A stretch of DNA of 60,158 bases from the NCBI GenBank assembly GCA_900769815.1, contig CAAGID010000045.1, positions 1 to 60,158 on the forward strand, given 5' to 3'. The translations under genes were made by a program, and so were the position numbers. The stretch is from Clostridia bacterium (lineage in GTDB: Bacteria > Bacillota > Clostridia > Christensenellales > QALW01). The notes beneath the pieces are model-generated. The model did not search any database. It was not told the origin of the DNA and saw nothing but the letters and a program-made list of their open reading frames with translations. Below, in pieces: positions 60,032 to 60,158 of this stretch (its first letter is position 1; each line of letters opens with the position of its first letter).

Positions 60032-60158
60032 AACCACGCGATAGTCGCGTGGTTCGGTAAAGGTTTACCGATGAGCATTGAAAAGAAAACTCCGATTGTG
60101 TATAATGAAAGTATGACCTGCCAGTCAGAAATCAAAACACAATCGGAGGATATTAAAA
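60032..60158 (+). mobile_element. Left end of an IS200/IS605-like element
   Basis: A perfect 10-bp stem AACCACGCGA-TAG-TCGCGTGGTT (60032-60054) is typical of an IS200 end. CGGTAAA/TTTACCG follows. A promoter TTGAAA (60078-60083), 17 bp, TATAAT (60101-60106) lies next. The 12-bp inverted repeat CTCCGATTGTGT (60090-60101) and ACACAATCGGAG (60137-60148) carries the ribosome binding site GGAGG in its second arm. The transposase start should lie just past the window end. Confidence 0.7.

Overview
The window looks like chromosomal DNA of a low-GC Gram-positive bacterium of class Clostridia, probably gut-associated. The signs are the Firmicutes-type nusA operon order (rimP-nusA-ylxR-ylxQ-infB-rbfA-nrnA-truB-ribF), RNase Y, strong AGGAGG-like ribosome binding sites, many TTGACA-17-TATAAT promoters, GerMN lipoproteins, AbrB/SpoVT-type regulators, and host-glycan genes (sialidase-like protein, sialate O-acetylesterase, beta-glucuronidase). 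I cannot name a genus from sequence alone. No rRNA, tRNA or CRISPR array was found. Both window edges carry hairpins typical of IS200/IS605-like element ends.

Layout. 1-600: mobile-element end and a palindromic intergenic repeat. 602-5042: a leftward sugar-catabolic operon (sialidase-like, zinc dehydrogenase, KduD-like dehydrogenase) with a divergent AraC regulator. 5130-12439: one rightward operon with OmpR-type regulator, sensor kinase, two GerMN lipoproteins, ComEC and HolA. 12468-18632: LytTR regulator and AgrC-like kinase, then a separately promoted lipoprotein plus ABC-2 transporter operon. 18672-24433: leftward rny, ABC-F, rsmA and M18 aminopeptidase. 24901-31696: CAP-domain lipoprotein, hydroxyacid dehydrogenase with an MFS transporter, another lipoprotein, small membrane proteins, and homoserine dehydrogenase with a 45-residue membrane protein. 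31807-35700: a yybP-ykoY (manganese) riboswitch in front of a P-type cation ATPase, an MgtC-family protein and a split MORN gene.

35700-45000 is an accessory island. Its left part is an XRE repressor diverging from a three-gene unit of unknown function, followed by a Fic-fold protein whose catalytic histidine is replaced by glutamine. Its right part holds several copies, mostly broken, of a short AbrB-like gene. Three of them face a rightward promoter in a shared layout: one drives a pair of radical SAM genes, one lies before a beta-glucuronidase, and one drives a zinc-ribbon membrane protein. The 3' end of a HAD phosphatase gene and its AbrB neighbour are duplicated on both sides of the radical SAM/glucuronidase segment, next to a structured MITE-like repeat. 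45003-52691 is the nusA-infB translation operon, on the minus strand. 53135-59985 carries two surface proteins (CBM-like and sialate esterase), pyruvate kinase, a MATE transporter and another membrane-anchored surface protein.

A recurring design is visible. At four loci (14534, 37340, 44243 and 60090) a long inverted repeat has one arm in or near a promoter and the other near the start site or the ribosome binding site. Such repeats may act as operators, or may insulate a gene from read-through transcription. The strongest candidates for something undescribed are the AbrB/promoter cassettes with the radical SAM pair, and the XRE/Fic locus.
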